This document shows positions 48,847 to 57,086 of a stretch of DNA of 64,000 nt, one piece after another (within the stretch, counting starts at the first letter, position 1; each line of letters starts with the position of its first letter). The stretch is from Candidatus Defluviibacterium haderslevense. Its GTDB lineage: Bacteria > Bacteroidota > Bacteroidia > Chitinophagales > Saprospiraceae. The notes under the pieces are model-generated. The model searched no databases. It worked only from the letters and a program-made list of their open reading frames with translations, and was not told where the DNA came from. A program made the translations under genes and the position numbers. The stretch is taken from the NCBI GenBank assembly GCA_016712225.1, contig JADJRL010000003.1:579001-643000 (forward strand), written 5' to 3'.

Positions 48847-49561
48847 TTCTGCGAGACATGTTGTAAACAGTAACAACTCCCAATGTGATTAAGATTAATC
48901 CGAATAAGAATAATCCCCATTGAGTCATAGTTGGAACTGGAGTACCACCTAAAGTAAGTACTTTCAAACATTCAGCACCAACACAACCGATACTAGCTTT
49001 TCCACCAGTAGCGTTTTGAATGTCAAGATTGAATGTATTTCTTGCACCGTTATTGTTTCCTAAGAATACTGTGAAGTCAGAACAAGCTGGTACTTCAACA
49101 CCATAAGAAACGTTAGTACCCATACATACAGGACCAGGAGAACCCATGTTATCAGTATAACAAGGAGCACCAGTTGCAGTCCATAACAAAACTGGACCAG
49201 TACCCATATATGTAAAAGTAATGTTACATCCAGCTGCTGCTGCTGCTGTCCAAACCACTTTAATACACTGAGGAGTCAATAAAGTATTTTTGAAAGCGAA
49301 TGTTTCATAATATGGAGCAAAGTAACCTGGGTTAGTACATCCACCTGTTGGGCAAGCTGAAGCACCAGTTGTCAAAGGAACACCTACGTTTCCAACTAAG
49401 TTTGCAGTTTTCCATCCTGGATCAGCACAAGGATATTTAGCAGGTTTTGATCCGTTCATTCCAGTTGTGATAGGGAATATAGATCCACCACCTCCGCCGC
49501 CAGCTAACACTAAGTTCACTGATACGATAACAGTAAGTATGATTGATAATAGTTTTTTCAT
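48821..49561 (-). CDS. IPTL-CTERM-type exosortase substrate, Gly-tract exported protein
   Basis: 246 residues: signal peptide (1-20), then a six-Gly tract immediately after the predicted cleavage site, a Cys-containing body (about 30-205; paired Cys such as 'YPCADPGW', 'CPTGGC', 'GCVGAEC'), and a C-terminal tripartite signal: 'VPTMTQWG' at 209-216, hydrophobic helix (about 217-234) and basic end ('SRR'). This matches IPTLxxWG-CTERM signals recognised by exosortase H, which is encoded two genes downstream. No enzyme domain seen; probably a surface structural protein. It lacks a T9SS domain. Codon use is less AT-rich than its neighbours, suggesting high expression. Confidence 0.82.
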   Translation of the reverse strand: MKKLLSIILTVIVSVNLVLAGGGGGGSIFPITTGMNGSKPAKYPCADPGWKTANLVGNVGVPLTTGASACPTGGCTNPGYFAPYYETFAFKNTLLTPQCIKVVWTAAAAAGCNITFTYMGTGPVLLWTATGAPCYTDNMGSPGPVCMGTNVSYGVEVPACSDFTVFLGNNNGARNTFNLDIQNATGGKASIGCVGAECLKVLTLGGTPVPTMTQWGLFLFGLILITLGVVTVYNMSRRNANETSVR

Positions 49562-49585
49562 GATTTGGTTTTTTTTAAGATTTTA

Positions 49586-49969
49586 TTAATTAAGAAGTCC
49601 TTCGTGAACTTGGCGAAGAGCCTCGTTAAAGTTATTCACAGTTAAAGGTACGTTTGACAAAGGTACAAGGAATTGATTTGTTGTATTAACGAAAATGTGC
49701 ATTTCGTTAGCATTCAAATCGAAAGTATAAGTGATACCTCTAGTAGAAGTAACATTGATATACTTTTGGAAATAATTGATTGCTTGCTGATATGACGCAA
49801 GACCGAATCTTGAGATATCCGCAACATATTCAGGAGCAACATCATTTGCTGTAGCATCCAGAATAATAAGACCGTCTGCTGTTACAGTAGCAGGTCGAGT
49901 TTGAGCATTTACGCCTAGGTTTAAGCATAAAAGCAGTAGAAAAGCTAGAATTTTAAACATACTATTCAT
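49586..49969 (-). CDS. Exported small protein of unknown function in the exosortase locus
   Basis: 127 residues with a signal peptide ending 'NLGVNAQ' (about residue 23). The mature part has no recognised family; it begins 'TRPATVTADGLIILDATAND' and contains 'YQQAINYFQKYINV'. No IPTL-CTERM, T9SS or lipobox signal is visible. It precedes the IPTL-CTERM gene by 24 bases, so they are likely co-transcribed from the promoter near 50172. It could be a partner or subunit of the sorted protein. Confidence 0.65.
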   Translation of the reverse strand: MNSMFKILAFLLLLCLNLGVNAQTRPATVTADGLIILDATANDVAPEYVADISRFGLASYQQAINYFQKYINVTSTRGITYTFDLNANEMHIFVNTTNQFLVPLSNVPLTVNNFNEALRQVHEGLLN

Positions 49970-50645
49970 GATTTTGGTTTTAAAAATTATAATCTAATAA
50001 AAGTCTCTGGGGAAGATAACCGCAATCTGAATAAAATAATGATAGACGTTTATATCATTTACTCTAAGGATTGGCTTGGTTATCTGTCCATCGTGTCAGA
50101 AAAACAAATTCATTCCTATGAAGTAAATGAGTTTGGTTTAATGAACAACAATGTCTCTACAGAACCGAAGGCAAAAGTAGTTAGGCTTTAATATCAAATA
50201 TATACTTGGTAAAAGGTATTTTTAATATTAACAAATACTGTAATATTTATTAGCCTTTAATAAGCCGACTTAATATTCCAATATTCTAATTACAAAACTT
50301 TATTTGCCAATTTGATTCTAATATATTTCAAATTCAATAAATCAGAACATTTCTGATACTCCTGAAATTGAACATATTATAGGTTCAATGCGAAGGTAAT
50401 ACATTAAGCTAAATATGCCTAATATCTTATTAAAAATATTTCAAACAACTTTTAAATATATGTATATCAATAGTTTAGTTAAAAAATCAAAAAATAATTT
50501 ATATATAAAATATATACATACCAAGACATCAACGCCATACTTTTAAGCGTTTAGAGTATTGGGCACATTGATTTTCAGGCTACCAAATTCACACCTAAGG
50601 CTGTTGTCAAAGCCAATTTGATAGTATTTAAGTGCATTTATGTTA
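49970..50645. other. 676-bp intergenic region; long leader of the exosortase-locus operon
   Basis: Holds a -7 element at 50172-50179 directing minus-strand transcription, which implies a leader of about 200 bases containing a perfect 7-bp inverted repeat (AATGATA/TATCATT, 50038-50058). The remainder to 50645 is AT-rich, with no gene and no obvious terminator for the TonB receptor. Confidence 0.45.
50172..50179 (-). promoter_or_regulatory. -7 promoter element (TACTTTTG) of the exosortase-locus operon
   Basis: An exact TAnnTTTG on the minus strand. A TTTG lies 15 bases upstream, shorter than the usual spacing to the -33 element. Leader to the ATG at 49969 is about 200 bases. Confidence 0.45.
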
Positions 50646-52829
50646 TTATATCTTTATCGATACCGTTCCGGAAAATGTTCTTCCATCAGAAGGCCATATT
50701 CCAGGTCCCGGGTAAAATTGAGGACGCTTGGTAAAATAATGTATGTCAAACAGATTGTTTACATTAATCTGCAATTTGATCGAATTGGATATTTTAAATG
50801 CCAAGTTCAGATCCACTAACTGGTAGGACGGTACCAATCCAGTAGCACCCGTAGAAGATGGTAATACTGCATTTAGTGCATCAGCATAACTATCTGATGT
50901 ATAACTATATAGTACAGATAGGCTATAATCAGAGTAAGTGAATGTCAATCCATTTCTGGAAATCCATGCCGGTACACTTTCTACCTTGTTTCCTTCAATA
51001 CTTACATTAGCGTTTCCGGATCTAAGGGTGGCATTATGATACTTAGCATCCATAAAAGACGTAGACGTAAATAAAGACAACATGCAATTTTTGCTTACAG
51101 AAATATCACCTTGCAGAAACATCTCCAGACCTGAAGTTCTAGAATCCCCTATATTGGTTCTGAAGATAATTAAATTACCTGAACTGTCTGATTGAGCTAA
51201 AGTTCCTAAGCGATTGTTGTATTGCAAATTAAATGCGTTGACATCCCATTTTATGTGATTCCACTTGCCTCTGAATCCAAGTTCTAGATTATAACCATAA
51301 GCATCTTTTAGATTTTTGTCCGAGATTTCGTAGATCGATGCCGGAATGATATCCTTAAAAATAACCGGTCGATAAGCCTGGGACCAGCCAGCGTAAATAT
51401 TAATGTCTTTAGTAAAGTCATATTGACTTCCTAGACCAAACAAAGGAAACTGATGTTCAATAGTATTCGGCAAGGCAGTATCGGCATAATACACGATAAC
51501 ACCAGTGAAATCAGTTTTACCAATTTCCAATCTAGCTCCAGCATTCACTGAAAACTTTTTAGTAAACATCCACCTGTTTTCTACAAAAGCAGCTACATTG
51601 CTGGTTTTGTAATTTAAGTCTCTACCCCATCCCGGAGTTACTAAACTTAAATCAAAATCGCTTCCAGTAGTCCCCTTTCCTTGTTGCTGGCGATGTAAAT
51701 TGTTATTCATGAATTGCACTCCAATTGTGAATGTACTGGACTGGTGCATCATCTTATAAGAATGTAACAACCTGAGTTCATTGGTATAACTATTAAAATG
51801 ATCAATATCCACTTGTCTATTATTGTATTGTAATGTGGCTGGAACAATATTATCTGGTGTCGTGGCTGGTTTATCAAAAAGTACGCTATTTCTTGAACCA
51901 ATGACTGCTGAACTTGTAAACTTCAATTGAGTTTTTAGATTGAGCTTCCAATCCATGACAAAGGAAGGAACATGGATGTTAGGATTATAATAATTTCTAG
52001 CCCGGGTGGACATTTTAGGATCAATCGCAAACATGCTATCTGTTAGTGGACCTGCAAGATGGGTAACATAATTGGAGTGGGTCCATTCCAATTTGAAATT
52101 AAGATTCTTCGACGCATCATAATATAAGGATATGGCTTCTGCATTATAGGCTGCATCACTATTGTCTCGATATCCTGTAATCCACTTTTTATTAGCCCAG
52201 GCTGAATATCTGATTTTACCCTTACCACCGGAAATATTGTTGTAAGTACTCACTAAACCATAAGAACCTACTGTATTAATACTTTCCAAGTTAATTATTT
52301 TTTGATTATTGGGTTTCTTACTGATATAATTCAACATTCCACCAAATTGTGCTCCATATTGTAAAGAACCTGTACCCCTAACCATCTCAATCCGTTCTAC
52401 AGCTTCCATGGGAATATTATAATGACTAGCCGGATATCCATACATATCTGAATTGGTAACTATACCATCTTTGCGAATATTAAATTCCCATCCACGATGT
52501 GGATCTAACCCTCGGGTCGAAATATTCATTTGATTACCGGTTCCATCCATATCGTAAACAAACACTCCTGGAATTTTAGCAAAAATTTGCCGTCCGTATT
52601 TCTCAGTTAGCGCCACATTTTTTTGAGTTAAATCTATGACTTCAGTTTTTTTTCCTGAATAAATGTAAGTACCCTGTATTGGCTCCAAACGCTGTATGTC
52701 CTGATTGATTCTTATTGCATCTAAAATAACGGGTTCAAGGATATAAGATTTAATGGTATCTTTATCATTTTGTCCAAATATTACTGATGAAAAATAAATA
52801 ATTACTGATGTTAAAATAAATTTTTTCAT
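50646..52829 (-). CDS. TonB-dependent outer-membrane receptor, FecA-like
   Basis: 727 residues: signal peptide (1-19, 'IIYFSSVIFGQ'), a plug domain (about 60-175; 'IFAKIPGVFVYDMDGTG', 'ISTRGLDPHRG', 'AVERIEMVRGTGSLQYGAQF') and a 22-strand barrel-type remainder ending 'RTFSGTVSIKI'. The plug resembles the FecA/ferric-citrate and siderophore group rather than SusC, as there is no carboxypeptidase-like N-terminal domain. It should import a chelated metal or small molecule using TonB energy. Ligand unknown. No terminator could be found downstream. Its neighbour across the gap is a vanadium-haloperoxidase-like lipoprotein gene. Confidence 0.88.
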   Translation of the reverse strand: MKKFILTSVIIYFSSVIFGQNDKDTIKSYILEPVILDAIRINQDIQRLEPIQGTYIYSGKKTEVIDLTQKNVALTEKYGRQIFAKIPGVFVYDMDGTGNQMNISTRGLDPHRGWEFNIRKDGIVTNSDMYGYPASHYNIPMEAVERIEMVRGTGSLQYGAQFGGMLNYISKKPNNQKIINLESINTVGSYGLVSTYNNISGGKGKIRYSAWANKKWITGYRDNSDAAYNAEAISLYYDASKNLNFKLEWTHSNYVTHLAGPLTDSMFAIDPKMSTRARNYYNPNIHVPSFVMDWKLNLKTQLKFTSSAVIGSRNSVLFDKPATTPDNIVPATLQYNNRQVDIDHFNSYTNELRLLHSYKMMHQSSTFTIGVQFMNNNLHRQQQGKGTTGSDFDLSLVTPGWGRDLNYKTSNVAAFVENRWMFTKKFSVNAGARLEIGKTDFTGVIVYYADTALPNTIEHQFPLFGLGSQYDFTKDINIYAGWSQAYRPVIFKDIIPASIYEISDKNLKDAYGYNLELGFRGKWNHIKWDVNAFNLQYNNRLGTLAQSDSSGNLIIFRTNIGDSRTSGLEMFLQGDISVSKNCMLSLFTSTSFMDAKYHNATLRSGNANVSIEGNKVESVPAWISRNGLTFTYSDYSLSVLYSYTSDSYADALNAVLPSSTGATGLVPSYQLVDLNLAFKISNSIKLQINVNNLFDIHYFTKRPQFYPGPGIWPSDGRTFSGTVSIKI

Positions 52830-53270
52830 GTTAATCTTTCTTGTTTGCTAAGTAAATTTAGTTACCGAATAATATTGTCATTTAGACCCTACTTATTTTT
52901 ATTCAAATTAATGAAATCGTATGGTCATATTACTATCATAACCAATTAAAAATCATTAGAAATGTTCAACCAATTCAATGATTTATGAATATTTAGATCA
53001 ATAAATTTCGTATCAATATTTTAATCTTTTAATTTTTATTGAAATGAATCAAATAACTAGAAGTCATTTTTATAGCTAGCCGAATTTCGCTCATAATTGT
53101 ATCGATTTAATACTCTGTATTAAACATGAATTAGATTCATAATTAAGCAAATATTGGAATGTAATTTTAAGTAATAATTTAAAATGCCTCAACTGAAAAG
53201 ATGATAAAAAAAAGAGGCCTTTGAAATAATCAAAGACCTCTAGAATCTATAAATGTTTCAAAATGATGAA
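52830..53270. other. Intergenic region upstream of the TonB receptor
   Basis: Contains the terminator at 53206-53241 and about 370 bp of AT-rich DNA without a clear TAnnTTTG element or gene. Confidence 0.4.
53206..53241 (-). terminator. Terminator of haloperoxidase-like gene 1
   Basis: A 12-bp stem (AGAGGTCTTTGA/TCAAAGGCCTCT on the minus strand), 5-base loop, then an eight-T run, 30 bases past the stop. Confidence 0.9.
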
Positions 53271-54635
53271 CTACTTGAACGGTAATTTATTGACTTTTCT
53301 ACCAATAACATAACCTAGGTCAATCCCAGCTTTACAATCCATTCTCCAGTGAACACCTAGTGGAATACGAGAGTAAGCATTTTCTTCAGCCATTAAATAA
53401 AAGTTGGGGTAAAATCTTGGACGACCGATGAATTCTGTTCTACCTTCATGGCAACGATCGTACATTGGAAATTCAATTCCGAAATCAGCTGTTAACACTT
53501 CTGCTGCAGCACCACCCATAGTGGAGTGCCCAGAAGGATAAGCAGGAAATGGAGGTGTAATTCCTTTATCTCCGCCTAGAATTGATTTAAAATCAGGATC
53601 GATAAATTTACGAATATAAGCTACCGGGCGCTCAATTTGATATTTGTATTTATTGTCCCAACAAGCAACCACCACATCATTTAGAGCCATACCTATTTTA
53701 GCATTGGTAAATAAAGCTTTCTCTAAATTTGAATTATCAATGTCATAAACTTGATTGGCAACAGCAAACCATCTTGCCGGAGGGCTGAACGTTAATCCCA
53801 ACAAATCATCACTCCAAAACTCACCCAACCATTTATCGTCAAAAGTACCTTGTTTTACTAAAGTATAAACTTCAATGGCTTGACCATAATATGGTGATTT
53901 TGGATCCTCGCTATAAGCAATCGGTGGAGGGATAATGCGATCAGCTCCATTGATAGCAAATACTCTTCCTTGACCATATTTAGGAAACCATGCTGCTGTT
54001 GTTACTAATGGAAAATTAGTTTCTGTGTGATAAATCCCATTTCCAGGAAGAACTTGATAACCTCCTTGTGTTGCGTCTACATTAGAATTATGTACACTTA
54101 CATCTGATTTTGCCCAATCATAAGTAGCCTTAGCTACAGCTGTTCCCCATGCAATTGAATTATCAATTACATCCTGATTTACTCCTTTTCCATATTTACT
54201 TCTAAGATCTTCTTCTGTAGGTAAAATTTTACTCGGAACATCATTTGGAAAAAATTGCTTATACATGTAGGCAGTTGCTGCATTTATTGCCAGTGGATAA
54301 TTAATGGTTTTTGAAGCATCAAACGCAGGCACATTATATCCTGAATAATTTTTTGCAAGGGATTTGTATCCCGGCATTCCTGAAACTGCTGTCTCATAGG
54401 TTGCAAATCCAATATAACCCGCTACACGAGCAATTGGGCATGGACGGAAACCTGCAGCAGTTTTATCCAAATCCAACATGACTGTATTCCAACGGTTGAT
54501 TACATCATGATCCTTGGTATCTTTTACCAAATTTCCATTAGTAGTGGAGGTTTTATTATCATCTGGATTACAAGAAAATAAAAACCCCATGATGACTACG
54601 GTAAGTAATGCAAAAATTTTTGTAGTTTTAAACAT
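53271..54635 (-). CDS. Vanadium-dependent haloperoxidase/PAP2-type lipoprotein 1
   Basis: 454 residues with a lipoprotein signal ('VVIMGFLFSC', Cys22). The vanadate- or phosphate-binding site of the haloperoxidase/PAP2 superfamily is complete: Lys329 and Arg336 ('KYKYQIERP'), Ser368-Gly369-His370 in 'YPSGHST', Arg423 and His429 in 'RIPLGVHW', plus Asp433. Length and the K-x6-RP...PSGH...R-x5-H spacing fit bacterial vanadium haloperoxidases, which oxidise halides with H2O2; the same fold includes acid phosphatases, and halide choice cannot be read. Divergent from the response regulator, with a shared 11-bp repeat array between them. Predicted envelope-anchored. Confidence 0.82.
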   Translation of the reverse strand: MFKTTKIFALLTVVIMGFLFSCNPDDNKTSTTNGNLVKDTKDHDVINRWNTVMLDLDKTAAGFRPCPIARVAGYIGFATYETAVSGMPGYKSLAKNYSGYNVPAFDASKTINYPLAINAATAYMYKQFFPNDVPSKILPTEEDLRSKYGKGVNQDVIDNSIAWGTAVAKATYDWAKSDVSVHNSNVDATQGGYQVLPGNGIYHTETNFPLVTTAAWFPKYGQGRVFAINGADRIIPPPIAYSEDPKSPYYGQAIEVYTLVKQGTFDDKWLGEFWSDDLLGLTFSPPARWFAVANQVYDIDNSNLEKALFTNAKIGMALNDVVVACWDNKYKYQIERPVAYIRKFIDPDFKSILGGDKGITPPFPAYPSGHSTMGGAAAEVLTADFGIEFPMYDRCHEGRTEFIGRPRFYPNFYLMAEENAYSRIPLGVHWRMDCKAGIDLGYVIGRKVNKLPFK

Positions 54636-54681
54636 ATTATTAAAAGTTAAATAATGAAATAAATTTGATCTTAATTCGGCA

Positions 54682-54689
54682 CAAAACTA
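54682..54689 (-). promoter_or_regulatory. -7 promoter element (TAGTTTTG) of haloperoxidase-like gene 1
   Basis: An exact TAnnTTTG, 47 bases upstream of the ATG and 34 bases from the nearest repeat of the 54724-54752 array. No -33 TTG at normal spacing, as expected for an activator-dependent promoter. Confidence 0.6.
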
Positions 54690-54723
54690 GTAGAAACAAA
54701 GCCCATTCCCTCTTAAAAACCCT

Positions 54724-54752
54724 TTAGAATGGTATTAGAATCTCATTAGAAT
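54724..54752. promoter_or_regulatory. Three TTAGAAT direct repeats at 11-bp spacing (probable response-regulator operator)
   Basis: TTAGAAT occurs exactly at 54724-54730, 54735-54741 and 54746-54752, with a degenerate fourth copy at 54713-54719. An 11-bp direct-repeat period is typical of OmpR/PhoB-family operators. The array lies 34 bases from the -7 elements on both sides (54689 and 54787). Confidence 0.7.
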
Positions 54753-54786
54753 TTGAGCCATATTCCTATATCTTTACTTTAAAGCC

Positions 54787-54794
54787 TATATTTG
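54787..54794 (+). promoter_or_regulatory. -7 promoter element (TATATTTG) of the two-component system
   Basis: An exact TAnnTTTG 19 bases upstream of the response regulator ATG at 54814, and 34 bases from the end of the TTAGAAT array. Confidence 0.6.
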
Positions 54795-54813
54795 TTACTT
54801 ATCTCTAAAAATA

Positions 54814-55491
54814 ATGCGAATCTTACTCATTGAGGACGAACCAAAGACCGTACAAAGCTTAAAACAAGGCTTTGAAGAAAATCAAATGGAAGTTGATTTT
54901 GCATATGATGGCTATACCGGCAAATTACTTGCAGAAAGAAATACTTATGACATCATTGTTACTGATATTATTATTCCGCATACGAATGGCGTTGAATTGT
55001 GTAGACTTTTTAGGCAAAAAGGGTTGATCACTCCAATCATAATGCTCTCTGCCCTTGATACTTTAGAAGATAAAATTATTGGTTTAGAGGCCGGAGCAGA
55101 TGATTACGTTGTTAAGCCTTTTGAATTCAGAGAGCTGTTGGCTCGAATTAAAGCTATAAGTCGCAGAGGAAGCGAATTGACTTCTGTATCGAACCGTTTG
55201 AATTATGCGACATTGGAACTCAATCTCCATACCAAAAAAGTAACCCGGGAAGACAAAACCATTGAATTGACTGCAAAAGAATTTGCCCTACTCGAGTACT
55301 TTATGCGCAATAAGGAAAAAGTAGTTTCTAAAGCGGAAATCTTTGAACACGTGTGGGATATTAATTTTGAAACTGGCACAAACGTTGTAGAGGTATATGT
55401 CAACTACCTTCGAAATAAAATTGATAAAGGATTCAACCATAAATTAATTCACAATAAATTTGGGGTAGGATATATACTCAAATTGAATTAA
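54814..55491 (+). CDS. OmpR-family response regulator
   Basis: 225 residues: receiver domain (1-120) with acidic residues 'IEDE', phospho-acceptor Asp in 'IIVTDIIIPHTNG' and Lys in 'DYVVKPFEFREL'; winged-helix DNA-binding domain (about 130-223) with 'LTAKEFALLEYFMRN' and 'VVEVYVNYLRNKID', typical of the CusR/CzcR branch. It is followed by its histidine kinase seven bases later. The array at 54724-54752 is its likely operator, implying autoregulation and control of the adjacent haloperoxidase genes. The signal sensed is unknown; metal or cell-envelope stress are common for this branch. Confidence 0.92.
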   Translation: MRILLIEDEPKTVQSLKQGFEENQMEVDFAYDGYTGKLLAERNTYDIIVTDIIIPHTNGVELCRLFRQKGLITPIIMLSALDTLEDKIIGLEAGADDYVVKPFEFRELLARIKAISRRGSELTSVSNRLNYATLELNLHTKKVTREDKTIELTAKEFALLEYFMRNKEKVVSKAEIFEHVWDINFETGTNVVEVYVNYLRNKIDKGFNHKLIHNKFGVGYILKLN

Positions 55492-55498
55492 TCAACTT

Positions 55499-56878
55499 AT
55501 GCAAATTCGTACTAAACTCACGCTGTGGTTTATTTTATTGGTTGCATTTTTACTACAGGCCTCCTTGTATTTTATCTACTATAAATTCAAAGATTATACT
55601 GAAGATGAGTTTTATACTGGTTTAAAATCAAAAGCCTTTATGACTGCTGAAATGGTGATCAATAATGATAAAGAATTAGCTCCAATCATTCGCCATTCTG
55701 ATGAGTCAGAAATTATTCAGATGCCAGTTCGTGAGAATTTTATCATCTATAACCAGAGGCTCGAAAAAGTTTATTCCTTTAGCCCCCAGCATGGGGATAA
55801 TGTACCTGAACATACACTTCAGCAAATTATTTCAAAAGGTGAATTGAGATTTAAACATGGCCCATTAAACGCATTAGGAATCTACTATCCCAATAAATAC
55901 AACAAACAATTCATCATTATATCTGAAGGTATTATTGATTTACATAATTTAAATAACTTAAAAACGATATTAATCATAGATTTTTTAATTATCCTTTTAT
56001 TTGTATCACTTTTCGGGTGGTTTTTTGCAGGTAGAGCCATGCAACCTGTTGCAAACATTATGAATCAAATTGACCGAATTTTACCATCGGATCTGAGTCA
56101 ACGACTTGTAGAATCAAAAAACAAAGATGAATTATCTAGGCTTAGTATGACTTTTAATCAATTGTTGGATCGAATCCAAGAAGCATTTAAAATTCAAAAA
56201 AGTTTCTTATCTAATATTTCACACGAACTTAAAAATCCATTAACTGTTATTACATCACAGATTGAAGTCATCCTTTCTAAAGATAGAAATGCAGAAGCCT
56301 ATCATCAAACTTTAGCATCAGTTTTAGAAGATGTCAAAGCATTAAATATAGTATCCGATCAATTGATGCAATTAGCTCGGCTCTCATCCAATAGTAATGA
56401 AATAATTTTTGATGAATTAAGAGTGGATGATGTGATTTGGCAAGCCCGAGAGCAGGTTATGAAAAATCATTCGGACTATAAAGTTTTATTTCAAACCAAT
56501 GATTTTCCAGATAATCCGGAAAAAATGCAAATCATGGGAAGTGCCAATTTGCTAAGAACAGCACTTATTAACTTAATGGACAATGGTTGTAAATTTTCTC
56601 CGGATCACACGGTACACGTTTTCCTAGGTTTTAATAAAAATAATCATTTATATGTAGTGGTTCAGGATCATGGCCCAGGAATTTCTGATGAAGAGCGACA
56701 ACTCATTTTTGAACCTTTTTATAGAAGCTCAAAAACCAACACCATTAAAGGATCAGGAATTGGATTGTCTTTAGTAAAAAGTATTGTCAAAATACATCAT
56801 GCAGTATTGACAGTAGAAACCCAAGAGCATCAAGGAACCTCTTTTATCATTACCTTTAATAAGTCGTCAGAAGATTAA
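55499..56878 (+). CDS. Membrane histidine kinase, partner of the OmpR-family regulator
   Basis: 459 residues: helix 1 (about 8-28), periplasmic sensor region (about 30-155), helix 2 (about 157-178), HAMP (about 178-235, 'GRAMQPVANIMNQID'), HisKA with the phosphorylated His in 'LSNISHELKNPLTV' (about 240-300) and HATPase with N box 'LMDNGCKF', G1 'DHGPGIS' and G2 'GSGIGLSLV'. All catalytic motifs are intact. It forms an operon with the response regulator. The periplasmic domain has no family I recognise. No terminator seen after it; the next haloperoxidase gene has its own promoter. Confidence 0.93.
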   Translation: MQIRTKLTLWFILLVAFLLQASLYFIYYKFKDYTEDEFYTGLKSKAFMTAEMVINNDKELAPIIRHSDESEIIQMPVRENFIIYNQRLEKVYSFSPQHGDNVPEHTLQQIISKGELRFKHGPLNALGIYYPNKYNKQFIIISEGIIDLHNLNNLKTILIIDFLIILLFVSLFGWFFAGRAMQPVANIMNQIDRILPSDLSQRLVESKNKDELSRLSMTFNQLLDRIQEAFKIQKSFLSNISHELKNPLTVITSQIEVILSKDRNAEAYHQTLASVLEDVKALNIVSDQLMQLARLSSNSNEIIFDELRVDDVIWQAREQVMKNHSDYKVLFQTNDFPDNPEKMQIMGSANLLRTALINLMDNGCKFSPDHTVHVFLGFNKNNHLYVVVQDHGPGISDEERQLIFEPFYRSSKTNTIKGSGIGLSLVKSIVKIHHAVLTVETQEHQGTSFIITFNKSSED

Positions 56879-56979
56879 GAAAAATTTGATAACTTGAACA
56901 GATTTAATATGACCAAAAGCGTTGACAACTATTAAAGAATCGAACTAATAATTAGAAAAAAACAAATCTAACTGGTACT

Positions 56980-57008
56980 TTTCTAATGTAATTCTAATGA
57001 AATTATTA
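56980..57008. promoter_or_regulatory. Second 11-bp-spaced ATTCTAA repeat array, upstream of haloperoxidase-like gene 2
   Basis: TTTCTAA (56980-56986), ATTCTAA (56991-56997) and a weaker ATTATTA (57002-57008) at exact 11-bp steps. ATTCTAA is the complement of TTAGAAT. The central copy is 33 bases from the -7 element at 57031, in the same orientation relative to the gene as for haloperoxidase-like gene 1 (34 bases). Confidence 0.6.
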
Positions 57009-57030
57009 TTTCTATTAAACACTTAACCCA

Positions 57031-57038
57031 TACTTTTG
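57031..57038 (+). promoter_or_regulatory. -7 promoter element (TACTTTTG) of haloperoxidase-like gene 2
   Basis: An exact TAnnTTTG 48 bases upstream of the preferred ATG at 57087. It overlaps a TTG that could otherwise be read as a start, which excludes that start. Confidence 0.6.
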
Positions 57039-57086
57039 TTCGAAACCATAATAAAGCCAAATGTGATTTATTTCCTAAGAAATAAA

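Noticed and set aside
50646..54635. TonB receptor as a vanadate importer for the haloperoxidases
   Set aside because: The only link is proximity; a terminator separates them and nothing in the receptor indicates its ligand.
57036..57086. N-terminal extension of haloperoxidase-like gene 2 from a TTG
   Set aside because: The TTG overlaps the TACTTTTG promoter element and would put charged residues ahead of the lipoprotein signal that starts at 57087.
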